From NCBI GenBank assembly GCA_028277185.1, contig JANQGQ010000044.1, positions 248,001 through 312,000 of the forward strand: a DNA stretch of 64,000 bases, given 5' to 3'. The position numbers and the translations under genes were made by a program. Origin of the DNA: Woeseiaceae bacterium (GTDB lineage Bacteria > Pseudomonadota > Gammaproteobacteria > Steroidobacterales > Woeseiaceae). The notes below the pieces were generated by a model. The model was given only the letters and a program-made list of their open reading frames with translations, was not told the origin of the DNA and searched no databases. Shown piece by piece: positions 16,680 through 25,974 of this stretch (position 1 is its first letter; each line of letters begins with the position of its first letter).

Positions 16680-18130
16680 CCGACAGCGCGCACGGTATCC
16701 TCGCGGTCGGCGGCTTTTTGCCGCGTTCGCGCCTGCCGCGCCGTCTGGCCTATGAGGCGAATCGCTGGTTCGCGCCGGCGCTCAAACCGAAAGGCGATAC
16801 GCGGCGCAGCTTCTGCGACTGGGACGAAGACACGCTGACGATGGCCGTGGAGGCCGGGCGGGCCTGTCTTTCCGGGCATGACACGACGGCCGTTGCGGCT
16901 CTCGAGCTGGCGTCGACTTCGCTGCCGTTCGCCGATCGGTCGAACGCCGGCGTGGTGCGCGAAGCGCTCGACCTGTCCCCGGCGGCGGGTGTCGAGGACA
17001 AGACCGGCAGTCTGCGGGCTGCAAGCGCCGCGCTGGCGCGTGCACTGGCTGCGCCCGCCGCTAACGGCAACACTTTGCTCGTCGGGTCGGACTGCGTCGA
17101 TGCGAAGCCGGCGAGCACTCAGGAAATGAGCTTCGGTCACGGCGCCTGCGCGGTGCTCGTGGGCGAGGGCGAACCGATTGCGACGCTTGCCGGCGCCGCA
17201 AGCCTGCACCAGGACTTCGTCGATCACTACCGCGCATCCGGCGAGCGCTTCGAGTACGCCCTGGAGCCGCGCTGGGCGCGCGACGCGGGCTATCGCGAGC
17301 AGGTAGTCGCAACGGTTGGAGAGGCGCTGGAGGACGCGGGTTTGCAGGGGGAAGACGTTTCGGCCCTGGCGATCTCGGCGCCGGGAAGTCTGGCGGGCGC
17401 AGTTTCCAAAAGCCTGGCGAGGACAATGGGTATTTCTCCAGCGGAGAGCAGGCTGGAGTCCGAGGTCGGGTTCTGCGGCGCCGCTCAGCCGCTCCTTGCG
17501 CTCGTCGAGGCACTCGAATCGGTCGCGGCCGGCGACTCGATAGTTCTCGTTGCGCTGGGTCAGGGCGTGGACGTTCTGGTATTGGGCGTTGCGCATCCAC
17601 CAGCGACGAAGTCGCTGGCGGACGCCATTGCTGACGCAAGCAACGAAACCAACTACACGCGTTACCTGGCACTACGCGGTCTGCTGCCGCTCGAAACGGG
17701 TATTCGTTCGGAGCGCGACAACCGCACGGCGCTGTCGGCGTTCTGGCGCAAGCACGAGGCAGTCACGGCGTTCAAGGGTGGACTCTGCAGTGCCTGCAAC
17801 ACGCTGCAGTTTCCCGCTACGCGGATTTGCGTCAGCTGCGGCGCCGCGGACACGCAGGTGCCGACGCGGCTCGCCGACCGGGTCGGCACCGTCCGCTCGT
17901 TCACCGAGGACTGGCTGGCGTATACGCCAAAGCCGCCGCTCGTGTTCGGCAACGTCGGCTTCGGGGACGGTGCCAACGTGCTGATGGAGTTCGCGAACGT
18001 CGAACCCGGTCAGCTCGAAGTCGGCATGCCGCTGACGATGCGGTTTCGGATCAAGGACCTGGACGACCGCCGGCACTTCCGCCGCTACTTCTGGAAGCCG
18101 GTTCCGCTCGAGGGCTCCGCCGATGCCTGA
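16676..18130 (+). CDS. HMG-CoA-synthase-like protein fused to a DUF35 (OB-fold/zinc ribbon) domain
   Basis: 484 residues from GTG 16676, which overlaps the oxygenase stop. Residues 1 to about 330 resemble the thiolase-fold HMG-CoA synthase family (LAVGGFLPRSRLPRRLAYEANRW, FGHGACAVLVGEGE). The rest is a DUF35 unit: a zinc ribbon CSAC-x11-CVSC, then the OB fold (VGTVRSFTEDWLAY). The position where synthases carry the catalytic Cys reads KTGSLRAASAALA, with no Cys, so the domain may be structural or use other chemistry. Archaea use separate thiolase, HMG-CoA synthase and DUF35 proteins in one complex; here two are fused and the thiolase gene overlaps by eight bases, which suggests a similar assembly. 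Confidence 0.8.
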   Translation: MTDSAHGILAVGGFLPRSRLPRRLAYEANRWFAPALKPKGDTRRSFCDWDEDTLTMAVEAGRACLSGHDTTAVAALELASTSLPFADRSNAGVVREALDLSPAAGVEDKTGSLRAASAALARALAAPAANGNTLLVGSDCVDAKPASTQEMSFGHGACAVLVGEGEPIATLAGAASLHQDFVDHYRASGERFEYALEPRWARDAGYREQVVATVGEALEDAGLQGEDVSALAISAPGSLAGAVSKSLARTMGISPAESRLESEVGFCGAAQPLLALVEALESVAAGDSIVLVALGQGVDVLVLGVAHPPATKSLADAIADASNETNYTRYLALRGLLPLETGIRSERDNRTALSAFWRKHEAVTAFKGGLCSACNTLQFPATRICVSCGAADTQVPTRLADRVGTVRSFTEDWLAYTPKPPLVFGNVGFGDGANVLMEFANVEPGQLEVGMPLTMRFRIKDLDDRRHFRRYFWKPVPLEGSADA

Positions 18131-19331
18131 GGGGATTCGTGACAAGGTCGTCATTCTCGGCATGGGCTGCAGCCGCTTCGGCGAACGCTGGGAGTCTGGT
18201 CCGGAAGACCTGATGATCGAGGCGTTCGACGAGGCGCTCGCCGATGCCGGCATCGGGAAAGACGAGATCGACGCTGCGTGGCTGGGCGTGTTTTTCCAGG
18301 AGCAGAGCACGGGTAAGTCCGGCCTGCCGCTGTCGCAGGCGCTCAGGCTGCCGAACATTCCCGTCACGCGCGTCGAGAATCTCTGCGCAACCGGTACCGA
18401 GGCCCTGCGCGGCGCGACTTATGCCGTGGCGTCGGGCGCGGCGGACATCGCGCTGGCGATGGGGGTCGAAAAGCTGAAGGACACCGGTTTCGGCGGCCTC
18501 CCGGAGCGGACCAAGGGCACGGTCGAGGATCTCTGGCTGCCGAACAGCACGGCGCCCGGTTCGTTTGCGCAGCTGGCATCCGCCTATTGCGCGGTCCACA
18601 AGCGGGACATGGGCGATCTCAAGCGGGCGATGGCCCATATCTCGGTCAAGAGTCATCGCAACGCGCTCAACAACCCAAAGGCGCATTTGCGCCGGGAGAT
18701 CAGCGACGACGACGTACTGAACGCGCCGATGGTCGCGTATCCGCTCGGGGTTCTCGATTGCTGCGGCGTCAGCGACGGCGCCGCCTGCGCGATCGTCTGC
18801 ACGCCGGAAGTCGCGCGGCGGCTTGGGCGGACGGACGCCGTCGCGATCAAGGCGCTGCAGCTGGCGCCGAGCAATGGCGTCGAGTTCAGCAACGACGCGT
18901 GGGACGGCGGCCATACGCTGACGACGCGGATTGCCGCCGAGCGGGCGTACCGCGAGGCGGGCATCGAAGATCCGAAAAAGGCTATCGACGTCATGGAAGT
19001 CCACGACTGTTTTTCCGTGACGGAACTGGTACTCATGGAGGACCTGGGCCTGTCGGATCCGGGGCGGGCCATCGACGACGTGCTGGACGGCCGCTACGAC
19101 CACGACGGCGCGATACCGTGTCAGATCGACGGCGGACTGAAATGCTTCGGTCATCCGATCGGCGCGAGCGGGCTGCGCATGGCGTACGAAATCTACCTGC
19201 AGCTCAACGGACGCGCTGCCGACCGGCAGCTCGACGAGCCCAGCATCGGCCTGGCGCAGAATCTGGGCGGCGTCCCGAATCGCAACGTGGCAAGCGTTGC
19301 GATCTACGGGCTAAACAATCTTACGAGGTAA
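18123..19331 (+). CDS. Thiolase family protein (SCP-x type acetyl-CoA acyltransferase)
   Basis: 402 residues. The nucleophilic Cys is Cys88 in ENLCATGTEAL. HDCFSVTEL and KCFGHPIGASG provide the His and Cys/His motifs of the active site. It probably cleaves a 3-oxoacyl-CoA, or acts as a retro-aldolase-like partner with the fused DUF35 protein upstream, whose gene it overlaps by eight bases. DUF35 partners are required by related thiolase-fold aldolases in steroid side-chain breakdown. The presence of Cys88 favours true thiolytic cleavage. Confidence 0.9.
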   Translation: MPEGIRDKVVILGMGCSRFGERWESGPEDLMIEAFDEALADAGIGKDEIDAAWLGVFFQEQSTGKSGLPLSQALRLPNIPVTRVENLCATGTEALRGATYAVASGAADIALAMGVEKLKDTGFGGLPERTKGTVEDLWLPNSTAPGSFAQLASAYCAVHKRDMGDLKRAMAHISVKSHRNALNNPKAHLRREISDDDVLNAPMVAYPLGVLDCCGVSDGAACAIVCTPEVARRLGRTDAVAIKALQLAPSNGVEFSNDAWDGGHTLTTRIAAERAYREAGIEDPKKAIDVMEVHDCFSVTELVLMEDLGLSDPGRAIDDVLDGRYDHDGAIPCQIDGGLKCFGHPIGASGLRMAYEIYLQLNGRAADRQLDEPSIGLAQNLGGVPNRNVASVAIYGLNNLTR

Positions 19332-19334
19332 AAC

Positions 19335-20222
19335 ATGTCGGTTGCGAAATCCAGACCAGCGCTCAGGGAAGATGCCTACGGCATGTCCGACGAGACGCTC
19401 GCCACCGCGCCCACCGTCTATCGTGACGATCTCCTGAAAGATCAGGTCGTGATCATCTCGGGCGGCGGTTCGGGACTCGGTAAGGCGATGGCGTTCCTGA
19501 TGTCGCGCCTGGGAGCCCGCGTCATGATCTGCGGCCGGCGCGAGGAAAAGCTCAAGGCGACCAGCGACGCCATTCGCGAGCACGTGGGCGCCGAAGTGGC
19601 CTGGCACGCCATGACGATTCGCGATCCCGGCGCGGTCGAGGAACTCATGGAGCGAACGTGGACGGAACTCGGCCGCATCGACACGCTCGTCAACAACGGC
19701 GGCGGCCAGTTTCCGCAGGCCGCCATCGATTTCAGCGACAAGGGCTGGAACGCCGTGATCGACACCAATCTCAATGGCACGTGGTACATGATGCAGCGCG
19801 CCGCCCGGCTCTGGCGTAAGCACGCCACGGCGGGAAACATCGTCAACATCGTCGCCAACGTCGATCGCGGCATGCCGCAGGTAGCGCATACCTGCGCCGC
19901 GCGCGCCGGCGTCATCGGGCTGACGAAGTCGGTGTCCACCGAGTGGGCGCCACTCGGGGTTCGCGTCAACTGCGTGTCGCCCGGCAGCGTCGAGACCGAG
20001 GGCTTCAACGTATATCCGGAGGCGGCCGTGAAAGCATTCGCCTACAGTAATCCGATGAAGCGGCTCGGCGATGCCTTCGACATCGCCGAGGCCGTCGTCT
20101 ATCTGACGGCGCCGTCCGGCAAGTTCATCACCGGCGAGGTACTGACCGTCGACGGCGGCAACGCACAGTGGGGCGACGTCTGGCCGGCCGGCATTCCGGA
20201 GTATTTCGATATCGAGCGGTGA
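19335..20222 (+). CDS. SDR oxidoreductase, 2,4-dienoyl-CoA reductase-like
   Basis: 295 residues. The cofactor motif is VIISGGGSGLGKAMAF (near residue 39), with NNGGGQ in place of the usual NNAG. The usual YxxxK is replaced by HTCAARAG, the pattern of peroxisomal-type 2,4-dienoyl-CoA reductases, which place the catalytic Tyr elsewhere. It likely handles an unsaturated acyl-CoA in the same beta-oxidation-like route as the thiolase three bases upstream. An extra N-terminal stretch of about 35 residues precedes the Rossmann fold. Confidence 0.85.
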   Translation: MSVAKSRPALREDAYGMSDETLATAPTVYRDDLLKDQVVIISGGGSGLGKAMAFLMSRLGARVMICGRREEKLKATSDAIREHVGAEVAWHAMTIRDPGAVEELMERTWTELGRIDTLVNNGGGQFPQAAIDFSDKGWNAVIDTNLNGTWYMMQRAARLWRKHATAGNIVNIVANVDRGMPQVAHTCAARAGVIGLTKSVSTEWAPLGVRVNCVSPGSVETEGFNVYPEAAVKAFAYSNPMKRLGDAFDIAEAVVYLTAPSGKFITGEVLTVDGGNAQWGDVWPAGIPEYFDIER

Positions 20223-20272
20223 GCCGGCATCGGGGCGACGGCGTCGTCCTACAACAGAGTCAAGGAGGGGGT

Positions 20273-20830
20273 ATGAGCGACACACTGCTTAAACGCACGG
20301 CTTCTGAGGCGATGCCGGAAGAGTTGCGGCAGATTCGAGAAACACTCAACGAGCTCACGGGCGAACCCACCTTTGTGGATGTGTTCGCAGCGGCGCCCGA
20401 ACTGCTCGATTTCGTGATGCGGCAGTTTTACGGCAACATTTTCTTCGGCGGCCGCGTCGCCGAACGCTACAAACAGCTCGCACGCCTCAGACTGTCGCAG
20501 ATTCACGGCTGCCGGACCTGCAACAAGCAAAACGTGCCGGGGGCGAAGGCCTCGGGCTTCAGCGACGCGCAGATCGCGGCCATGGAGACGCCGACGGCCG
20601 AGCTGTTCGACGAGGCGGAGCTGGCCGTACTCGAGTACGCGGAGCAAATGGCGCTGACGAATCACGACGGGAAGCTGAGTGCGGATCTCCACGAGCGTCT
20701 CTCGCGGCACTTCAGCGATGCCGATATCTGCGAGCTCGGCACCGTCATGGCCGTCATAGGCGGCATGGCCAAGCTGTCGTTCGTGCTGGACCTCGTCGAG
20801 CGCGAGGACTACTGCGTGTTCGCTGCCTGA
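20273..20830 (+). CDS. Carboxymuconolactone decarboxylase/AhpD-like protein
   Basis: 185 residues, all helical by composition, with the core RLRLSQIHGCRTCNKQNVPGAKASGFSDAQI. The CxxC pair is present, but the His that usually follows it in AhpD-like peroxidases is Asn. It could be a thiol oxidoreductase, or a decarboxylase-like protein of the pathway. A strong ribosome binding site (AAGGAGGGGG) precedes ATG 20273. Its 3' end overlaps the convergent MaoC gene by 22 bases. Confidence 0.82.
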   Translation: MSDTLLKRTASEAMPEELRQIRETLNELTGEPTFVDVFAAAPELLDFVMRQFYGNIFFGGRVAERYKQLARLRLSQIHGCRTCNKQNVPGAKASGFSDAQIAAMETPTAELFDEAELAVLEYAEQMALTNHDGKLSADLHERLSRHFSDADICELGTVMAVIGGMAKLSFVLDLVEREDYCVFAA

Positions 20831-21297
20831 GCCGGACGGCGCTCTACGTAGTTCGTGCTCGTGCAGTAGAACAGCTCGTCGTCGTTCTGATTGACCAGCG
20901 AATAGCGGTACACGACCACGCCGCGTTCGGGCCGGCTGGCGGACGGACGCTTCTCCAGGAGCGTTGCGCGCGCGCGCACGCGGTCGCCCGCGCGTAGAGG
21001 CACGTTCCAGCGAAGGTCGTCCCAGCTGATGCCGCAGATCCAGCGGATGTCGCCGGTTATCTCGTGGTCGCGCTGGCGCCAGACCGCGAGAATGTGAATG
21101 CCGCTTGCGACGACTTCGCCGAACTGCGGGTGCGCCTTTGCGGCGGTAGGGTCCGTGTGGAAGTACTGCGGATCGTAGCGCTTCGCGAAATCCACGATTT
21201 CGGCTTCCGTGACGATCACGGCCGACGACTCGGCGTATTCGCCGATTGTCAGATCCTCGTAGTAGCGGCTCGGTTCGCTCATGGCGTCGGAAAGCAT
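20809..21297 (-). CDS. MaoC-like acyl-CoA hydratase
   Basis: 162 residues with a hot-dog fold. The hydratase motif is intact: FAKRYDPQYFHTDPTAAK, with Asp and His in the (R)-hydratase spacing, followed by GEVVASGIHILAVW. It hydrates an enoyl-CoA, the step after the acyl-CoA dehydrogenase. ATG 21297 starts five bases after the GST stop and has a GAGG upstream; a second ATG at 21282 would remove five residues. It is co-transcribed with the GST, and both are probably controlled by operator site D. Confidence 0.88.
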   Translation of the reverse strand: MLSDAMSEPSRYYEDLTIGEYAESSAVIVTEAEIVDFAKRYDPQYFHTDPTAAKAHPQFGEVVASGIHILAVWRQRDHEITGDIRWICGISWDDLRWNVPLRAGDRVRARATLLEKRPSASRPERGVVVYRYSLVNQNDDELFYCTSTNYVERRPAQAANTQ

Positions 21298-21301
21298 GAC
21301 G

Positions 21302-22222
21302 TCAGGACCTCCGGTCGACGCGGTAGCCGCTGCGCGGGAAATGCACGGCGACTGTCCCGAGTTCCGGCGTATCGCGTTCGATCGAGATTCGGCGGGTATC
21401 GAGCGCCGTGAGCCGGCCTTCCACGGGATCGAAACCGTAGTCGTCGGGCTGCACGCTGACGGCGTCGCCCGCGCCGAATTCGTGGAAGGGATTCGGCGCG
21501 ACACCGCCTGCCTGCAGCGGCTCGGCTTCGCGTGCAATGGCATGCGCCTCGGGCGCGTCGATATCGCGGCGGCGGCCGCGGCCCGTCGCCTCCATGCGCG
21601 CGCTCCAGCCGCGGATCGCCGAAAACGGTTCGAGCAGCTCGGCGGCCCGCGGGATATTGGTGTTCGCCATCCACACCGGGAAGTAGGCGAGGATGTCGAC
21701 CCACGCGGGGGCATCGCCAGTCAGGTAGTCGCTGCCCGTGGCGGCCAACTCGTCTTCGAGGAGCTGCGCCTGCGCCTGGAACTGGGCGTAGCAGTGCGGC
21801 ATCTCCGCCTCGATGTTGCCGAAGTCCATGAAGTTGAAGAACTTGAAGCGGTCTTCGAGGATCTCTTCGGGGATGCCCTCGTTTTCGCCCATCGACAATC
21901 CGGCGCCGGGTTCGAAGAAGGCCTTGTCGCTCCAGCGCGCGAGTGCGTAGGCGAGACCGGTGTGCCCGGACGGAAACAAGCCGGGCTCCGGATGGCGCGC
22001 TTCGAGCTCGCGCGCGATCAGCGACGTGTCGCAATAGACGTCGGCGCCGATCTGGAGCACCGGCGCCTTGCGGTAGCCACCCGTCAGAAGCGTCAGGTCC
22101 GGCTTGGGCATGACCATCGGCACCTGCACCGAGGCCCAGTCGAGTCCCTTGAGGCCGAAGACGAGTCGGATCTTCTCGGCAAACGGCGAGGGGTCGTGAT
22201 GATGCAGGATCAGCGTCGACAT
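21302..22222 (-). CDS. Glutathione S-transferase family protein (long form)
   Basis: 306 residues. The N-terminal thioredoxin-like domain is STLILHHHDPSPFAEKIRLVFGLKGLDW to GGYRKAPVLQIGADVYCDTSLIARELE. The helical domain follows, plus about 80 extra C-terminal residues beyond a usual GST. It may conjugate or isomerise a ring-cleavage product, or detoxify reactive intermediates. It starts 56 bases left of operator site D and lies upstream of the MaoC gene in a two-gene unit. Confidence 0.85.
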   Translation of the reverse strand: MSTLILHHHDPSPFAEKIRLVFGLKGLDWASVQVPMVMPKPDLTLLTGGYRKAPVLQIGADVYCDTSLIARELEARHPEPGLFPSGHTGLAYALARWSDKAFFEPGAGLSMGENEGIPEEILEDRFKFFNFMDFGNIEAEMPHCYAQFQAQAQLLEDELAATGSDYLTGDAPAWVDILAYFPVWMANTNIPRAAELLEPFSAIRGWSARMEATGRGRRRDIDAPEAHAIAREAEPLQAGGVAPNPFHEFGAGDAVSVQPDDYGFDPVEGRLTALDTRRISIERDTPELGTVAVHFPRSGYRVDRRS

Positions 22223-22277
22223 GCGGATGTTCCGTGCTTCCCGGCGGGCGCTTCATTAAGCCGCCGGGGATGGAAAA

Positions 22278-22321
22278 AAGCAAGCTGTCCTGTTTTTTTT
22301 AATGACACCAGGCGGTATAGT
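22278..22321 (+). promoter_or_regulatory. TetR-type operator, site D, with promoter
   Basis: AAGCAAGCTGTCCTGTTT (22278-22295) is a degenerate copy of the palindrome with a strong right half. TATAGT (22316-22321) follows after exactly 20 bases, the same phasing as sites C and F. It lies between the GST/MaoC unit and the second Rieske oxygenase gene. Confidence 0.65.
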
Positions 22322-22354
22322 CTTGCTGTTCGCAAAGGCTGGAGGGGGCTTTCG

Positions 22355-23716
22355 ATGGCAGCGAAGTTCGAATACACGGCGCCCGTCAATCCGGAGGCGC
22401 CGGACGATTCACTCGAAGCGAAGACGCCGTACATCGATCACGGCACGGGCCGGGTCGACGCGGAGCGCTACTACAGCAAAGAGTGGATGGACCGCGAGTG
22501 GGAGCAGCTTTGGACCAAAGCGTGGCTCATCGCCGGTCCCCGTTGCGATCTCGAGGAGCCGGGTGACTACTTTACGTTCGAGATCGGCCGCGAGTCGATC
22601 ATCGTCACGCTCAACGACGACAACGAACTCCGGGCCTTCTACAACGTGTGCCCGCACCGCGGCAATCGCCTCGTCCTCAACGAATCCGGTTCGACGCCGC
22701 GCTTCACCTGCGCGTTCCACTCCTGGTGTTTCGACCTCGACGGCCACTGCGAGCGCATCACCGACGAGGAGACCTTCAGACCAGGCGCGATTCCGGCGCG
22801 GCCGAAGCTCAAGACCGTGCACGTGGAAGAGAAGGGTGGCCTGATCTTCATCAACATGGACGAGAACGCGCCGCCGCTTGCGGAGCGCTTCGGGCTGCCC
22901 GACGGCTACCTCGAGGGCTATCAGCTCGACAAGATGAAAGTCGTGCGCCACGTCGTCAGCGAGTGGGGCGCGAACTGGAAGACCGGCGTCGACGCGTTTT
23001 ATGAGGTGTATCACCTCCACGCCGTGCACCCGCAAACGTCGACGGTCATGGACGACTACGGCACGCAGATCGACGTCTATCCGCACGGCTTCAGCCGAAT
23101 GATCGTGCCGCTGGCGAAGAAGAGCCCGCGCGAGGACGATCAGGCTTCTGTGGACCCGGGCCTTGCGTACATGCTGTCCGAGGCCGGCATGGATCCCGAA
23201 GCCTACAGCGGCGACGCGGTGACCGTTCGCCAGGACATTCAGCAGTTCAAGCGCCGCCGTGCGGACGAACTCGGCCTCGGCTGGGACAAGCTGGTCGACG
23301 GTCAGCTAACCGATAGCTGGGCGACAGGGGTATTCCCGAATGTACAGATAGGCCTGCACCCGGAGGGCGCTTTTCTGATGCGCTTCATGCCGCATCCGAC
23401 CGACCCCGAACGTTTCTACTACGACACGATTACGCTGTACCGCCCGGTCGACGACGAAAGCTGGAAGGTGCCCGACTGGATGGGGCTTCCGGAAGGGACG
23501 GACGTGTCCGGAGACGTGCGCGCCGAACGCGAGTTCGTGCCGTTCGGCGTCCAACCGGATCTCGGGCTCGTGCTCGATCAGGACTCCGAGCTGTTGCCCG
23601 TGGTGCAGAAGGGCATTCGCTCGCGCGGGTTCGAGGGCCCGCTGTGGTCCGAGCAGGAACTGCGACTCCGGCACTTCCATGCGGAGCTGGATCTGTACAT
23701 GGACGGTAAGAAGTAA
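22355..23716 (+). CDS. Rieske non-haem iron oxygenase, alpha subunit 2
   Basis: 453 residues from ATG 22355, seven bases after GGAGGGGG. Rieske ligands are C99-P-H101 and C119-A-F-H122. Iron ligands lie in DAFYEVYHLHAVH (His220, His225). It is more like alpha subunit 3 than alpha subunit 1: both have a roughly 60-residue insertion after the iron site and the HPTDPERFYYD-type strand. The open frame upstream of 22355 is antisense to the GST gene. It is the only gene of its unit. The substrate is unknown. Confidence 0.92.
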   Translation: MAAKFEYTAPVNPEAPDDSLEAKTPYIDHGTGRVDAERYYSKEWMDREWEQLWTKAWLIAGPRCDLEEPGDYFTFEIGRESIIVTLNDDNELRAFYNVCPHRGNRLVLNESGSTPRFTCAFHSWCFDLDGHCERITDEETFRPGAIPARPKLKTVHVEEKGGLIFINMDENAPPLAERFGLPDGYLEGYQLDKMKVVRHVVSEWGANWKTGVDAFYEVYHLHAVHPQTSTVMDDYGTQIDVYPHGFSRMIVPLAKKSPREDDQASVDPGLAYMLSEAGMDPEAYSGDAVTVRQDIQQFKRRRADELGLGWDKLVDGQLTDSWATGVFPNVQIGLHPEGAFLMRFMPHPTDPERFYYDTITLYRPVDDESWKVPDWMGLPEGTDVSGDVRAEREFVPFGVQPDLGLVLDQDSELLPVVQKGIRSRGFEGPLWSEQELRLRHFHAELDLYMDGKK

Positions 23717-23744
23717 CAGGTCCGGTCGGCGAGCTGACAGGCCA

Positions 23745-25115
23745 CTAGATATCCAGTGTTTCCTGCTTGTCGTTGGGGCGGCGTTGAGACGTCGCCTCCG
23801 ACATCGCGTACCAGTCGATGCGGCGCGTGAGGAACATGATCGTCGCCAACGTTGCCCATAGGCCGATCGCGCCGGCGAGCAACGCGTACGTCTCGGCTTG
23901 TAATGTCATGTAGAGAAAGCCGTACAGAAACAGCAGCACGCCGCCCACGATTCCGGCACGGCCTCGATTGCCGAGAATGGCGTGGCTGTAGCCGACTACG
24001 AGCGCGCTGGACCCCACCGTGCTCACGACGTATGCCCAGCCGAAGCCGATGTGCTCCGCCAGCGAGATCAGCAGCAGGAAGAACATGGTGTTCGCGAGCC
24101 CGACCATCAGGTACTGCAGCGGGTGTAAGCGCAGACCGGCGACCGTCTCGAACAGAAAGTAGCTGACGAAGGTCAACACAACGAACAGCGCTCCGTACTT
24201 GACCGCCCGTAGGGTCAGCCTGTAGATGCCGATCGGCATGTAGAGGTCCACGCCAAATGCCGATGAGGTTGCTGAGGCCGCCGCCGTGGAGTGTTTGGTC
24301 CAGCGCGACGGCAGGGTCCGGCCGATGCTGGGTACGCTCCAGTCGGCCGTGAAGCCGCTGTCGGCAACTTCACGCGTGTGCGGCAGGTAGCGGCCCGCGA
24401 AGCTCGGCGACGGCCAGGTCGAGGTCACGGACACCTGTGTCGAATCCCCGAACGGCAGGAAGTACAACGATTCGCTGCCGTTGAATTTCAGCTCGATCTC
24501 GAAGCTCAACGGGGTCGACAAGTCGCTCGCTGCGCCTGCTCCGAGAGGCGCCTGGATTTGCGGGGGAAGCCCGTCGATCAACTGGCCGCCCGGTGCGAAC
24601 GGTATGGATCGGTCCTCGAGAGACAGGCTGGGCGTCTCGGTGATCGCGCGGCCGTCGCTGATGCCAATGGCGACGAAGGCATCCGCCCAGTGAATACGGT
24701 TGCTGTCGATCCCGAGCTCGGCGGCATCGACGCTTGCGAAGCGGCCCTTGAGCGACGCCGTCGCCGAGTAGACCGGTACTTCGTGAATACCGCGGTAGCG
24801 GATCTCGGAGTCGATGCTGGAATCGATTTGCAGGGCATCCGGAAGTATGTAGACCTCGGTGGTTCTGGTGGAAAGATCGCCGCGGTCGTTTGTATGGATG
24901 GCGTCGTAGGGCAGAACGAGGACCGGACCCGCGATCATCTGCGAATGCCCCCACGTGCGTTGGATGTCCATGCGTGCGGTCTCGTGAATCTGACTTCGGT
25001 CGTCGATCGTCCCGCGCACCATCTGCAGTGGAATCAGCAGGATTAGAATGAGGAATCCGATCGTGAATGCTTTGATCGACGCGGATTGACGCAGTCGCGA
25101 TGCCAGGCTTTGCAT
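23745..25115 (-). CDS. creD: Inner membrane protein CreD
   Basis: 456 residues, usual CreD length. It has one N-terminal transmembrane segment (IKAFTIGFLILILLIPLQMV), a large periplasmic domain with the family's WGHSQMIAGPVLVLPY, and a C-terminal bundle of about five membrane helices. Its role is unclear; it is linked to envelope stress and, in some species, beta-lactam tolerance under CreBC. No creBC genes are adjacent. The ATG at 25115 has GGGAG before it; a GTG at 25139 is less likely. Confidence 0.92.
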   Translation of the reverse strand: MQSLASRLRQSASIKAFTIGFLILILLIPLQMVRGTIDDRSQIHETARMDIQRTWGHSQMIAGPVLVLPYDAIHTNDRGDLSTRTTEVYILPDALQIDSSIDSEIRYRGIHEVPVYSATASLKGRFASVDAAELGIDSNRIHWADAFVAIGISDGRAITETPSLSLEDRSIPFAPGGQLIDGLPPQIQAPLGAGAASDLSTPLSFEIELKFNGSESLYFLPFGDSTQVSVTSTWPSPSFAGRYLPHTREVADSGFTADWSVPSIGRTLPSRWTKHSTAAASATSSAFGVDLYMPIGIYRLTLRAVKYGALFVVLTFVSYFLFETVAGLRLHPLQYLMVGLANTMFFLLLISLAEHIGFGWAYVVSTVGSSALVVGYSHAILGNRGRAGIVGGVLLFLYGFLYMTLQAETYALLAGAIGLWATLATIMFLTRRIDWYAMSEATSQRRPNDKQETLDI

Positions 25116-25211
25116 GAGTTTTCTCCCGCAGGCTTCCACGGGAGTTGAACCGCGAATTGTGCGGATCGCGTGCGGGGCCGCCGGCCAATCGTGGCGATCG
25201 ACGGGATAGGG

Positions 25212-25850
25212 CTACCGAATCTCCGCGGGCGCCAGCGCGCGCAGCTGATCCTCGAGATAATCCTTGAGTCTGTCGTGGTCGGACGGGCGGCTGTGGGTCA
25301 TCGTGCTGATCGCGATGCCTTCCATGAGGTTTTGCACGAGACTCAGCGCGAGATCGAACGCTTCCGGGTCCGACTGCCACTCGGGGAATACTTCCTGCGC
25401 CGTCCGGTACCACTCTTCGTCGAAGGCCTTCTGAGCAGGCCTCAGAATCTTGCGCAGCTCCTTGTCGGTGCGCGCGGCGACCGACAGCTCGAAGAAGGCA
25501 ACGAAGATCGGGTGCGTGGCGTGCGCCCAGTAGGCATCGGTGGCCGCCTTGATCCGGTCGGTGCCTTCGGGAATGGCGTTGACCTCGTTGCGAAACGCCC
25601 GCAGGCGGCGCTCGTGCAGATAGTCGACCGCGGCCCGGATGATGTCGAGCTTGGACGGGAAGTGATGCAGCGTGGCGCCGCGCGACAGGCCGGCGCGTTC
25701 GGCAATCTTCATCGTCGTCGTTTGGGAGTAGCCGAGATCGACGATGCAGCGGACGGCCGCGCTCAGGATCTGATCGCGAGTCGCGGCGCTCTTTTGTGCC
25801 TGCCAGCCCTGCTCACCGGGCCCGCTGGGTTTTTCTTTGCGCTTGGCCAA
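25212..25850 (-). CDS. TetR/AcrR family regulator, likely master repressor of the catabolic cluster
   Basis: 212 residues from TTG 25850, with GGGGAG upstream. The N-terminal helix-turn-helix spans roughly residues 24-70 (ILSAAVRCIVDLGYSQTTTMKIAERAGLSRGATLHHFPSK). The C-terminal domain binds an unknown ligand. It is the only TetR gene in the region, and two palindromes of the recurring type lie between it and the divergent SDR, so it is probably autoregulated. I infer that it binds sites A to G and is released by a pathway intermediate, perhaps a CoA ester. Confidence 0.9.
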   Translation of the reverse strand: MAKRKEKPSGPGEQGWQAQKSAATRDQILSAAVRCIVDLGYSQTTTMKIAERAGLSRGATLHHFPSKLDIIRAAVDYLHERRLRAFRNEVNAIPEGTDRIKAATDAYWAHATHPIFVAFFELSVAARTDKELRKILRPAQKAFDEEWYRTAQEVFPEWQSDPEAFDLALSLVQNLMEGIAISTMTHSRPSDHDRLKDYLEDQLRALAPAEIR

Positions 25851-25900
25851 GCCGGTCTCCCCTTCCCACGGCGTTTACAGGGTATCGTACCTGTTACAAA

Positions 25901-25937
25901 AAACAATCACGCGTGATTGAAACAGTCAAGACTGATT
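25901..25937. promoter_or_regulatory. Double TetR-type operator, site E
   Basis: Two adjoining palindromes lie between the TetR gene and the divergent SDR. The first is CAATCACGCGTGATTG (25904-25919), two bases longer in its centre than the consensus. The second is AAACAGTCAAGACTGATT (25920-25937), with a perfect CAGTC..GACTG core. This is the expected place for autoregulation. Confidence 0.75.
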
Positions 25938-25974
25938 GTTAGCATCCGCCGACCTCAACCAACGGGAGACGGGC

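Noticed and set aside
20168-20272. Upstream extension of the carboxymuconolactone-decarboxylase-like ORF
   Set aside because: It overlaps the SDR 3' end; a strong ribosome binding site lies directly before ATG 20273.
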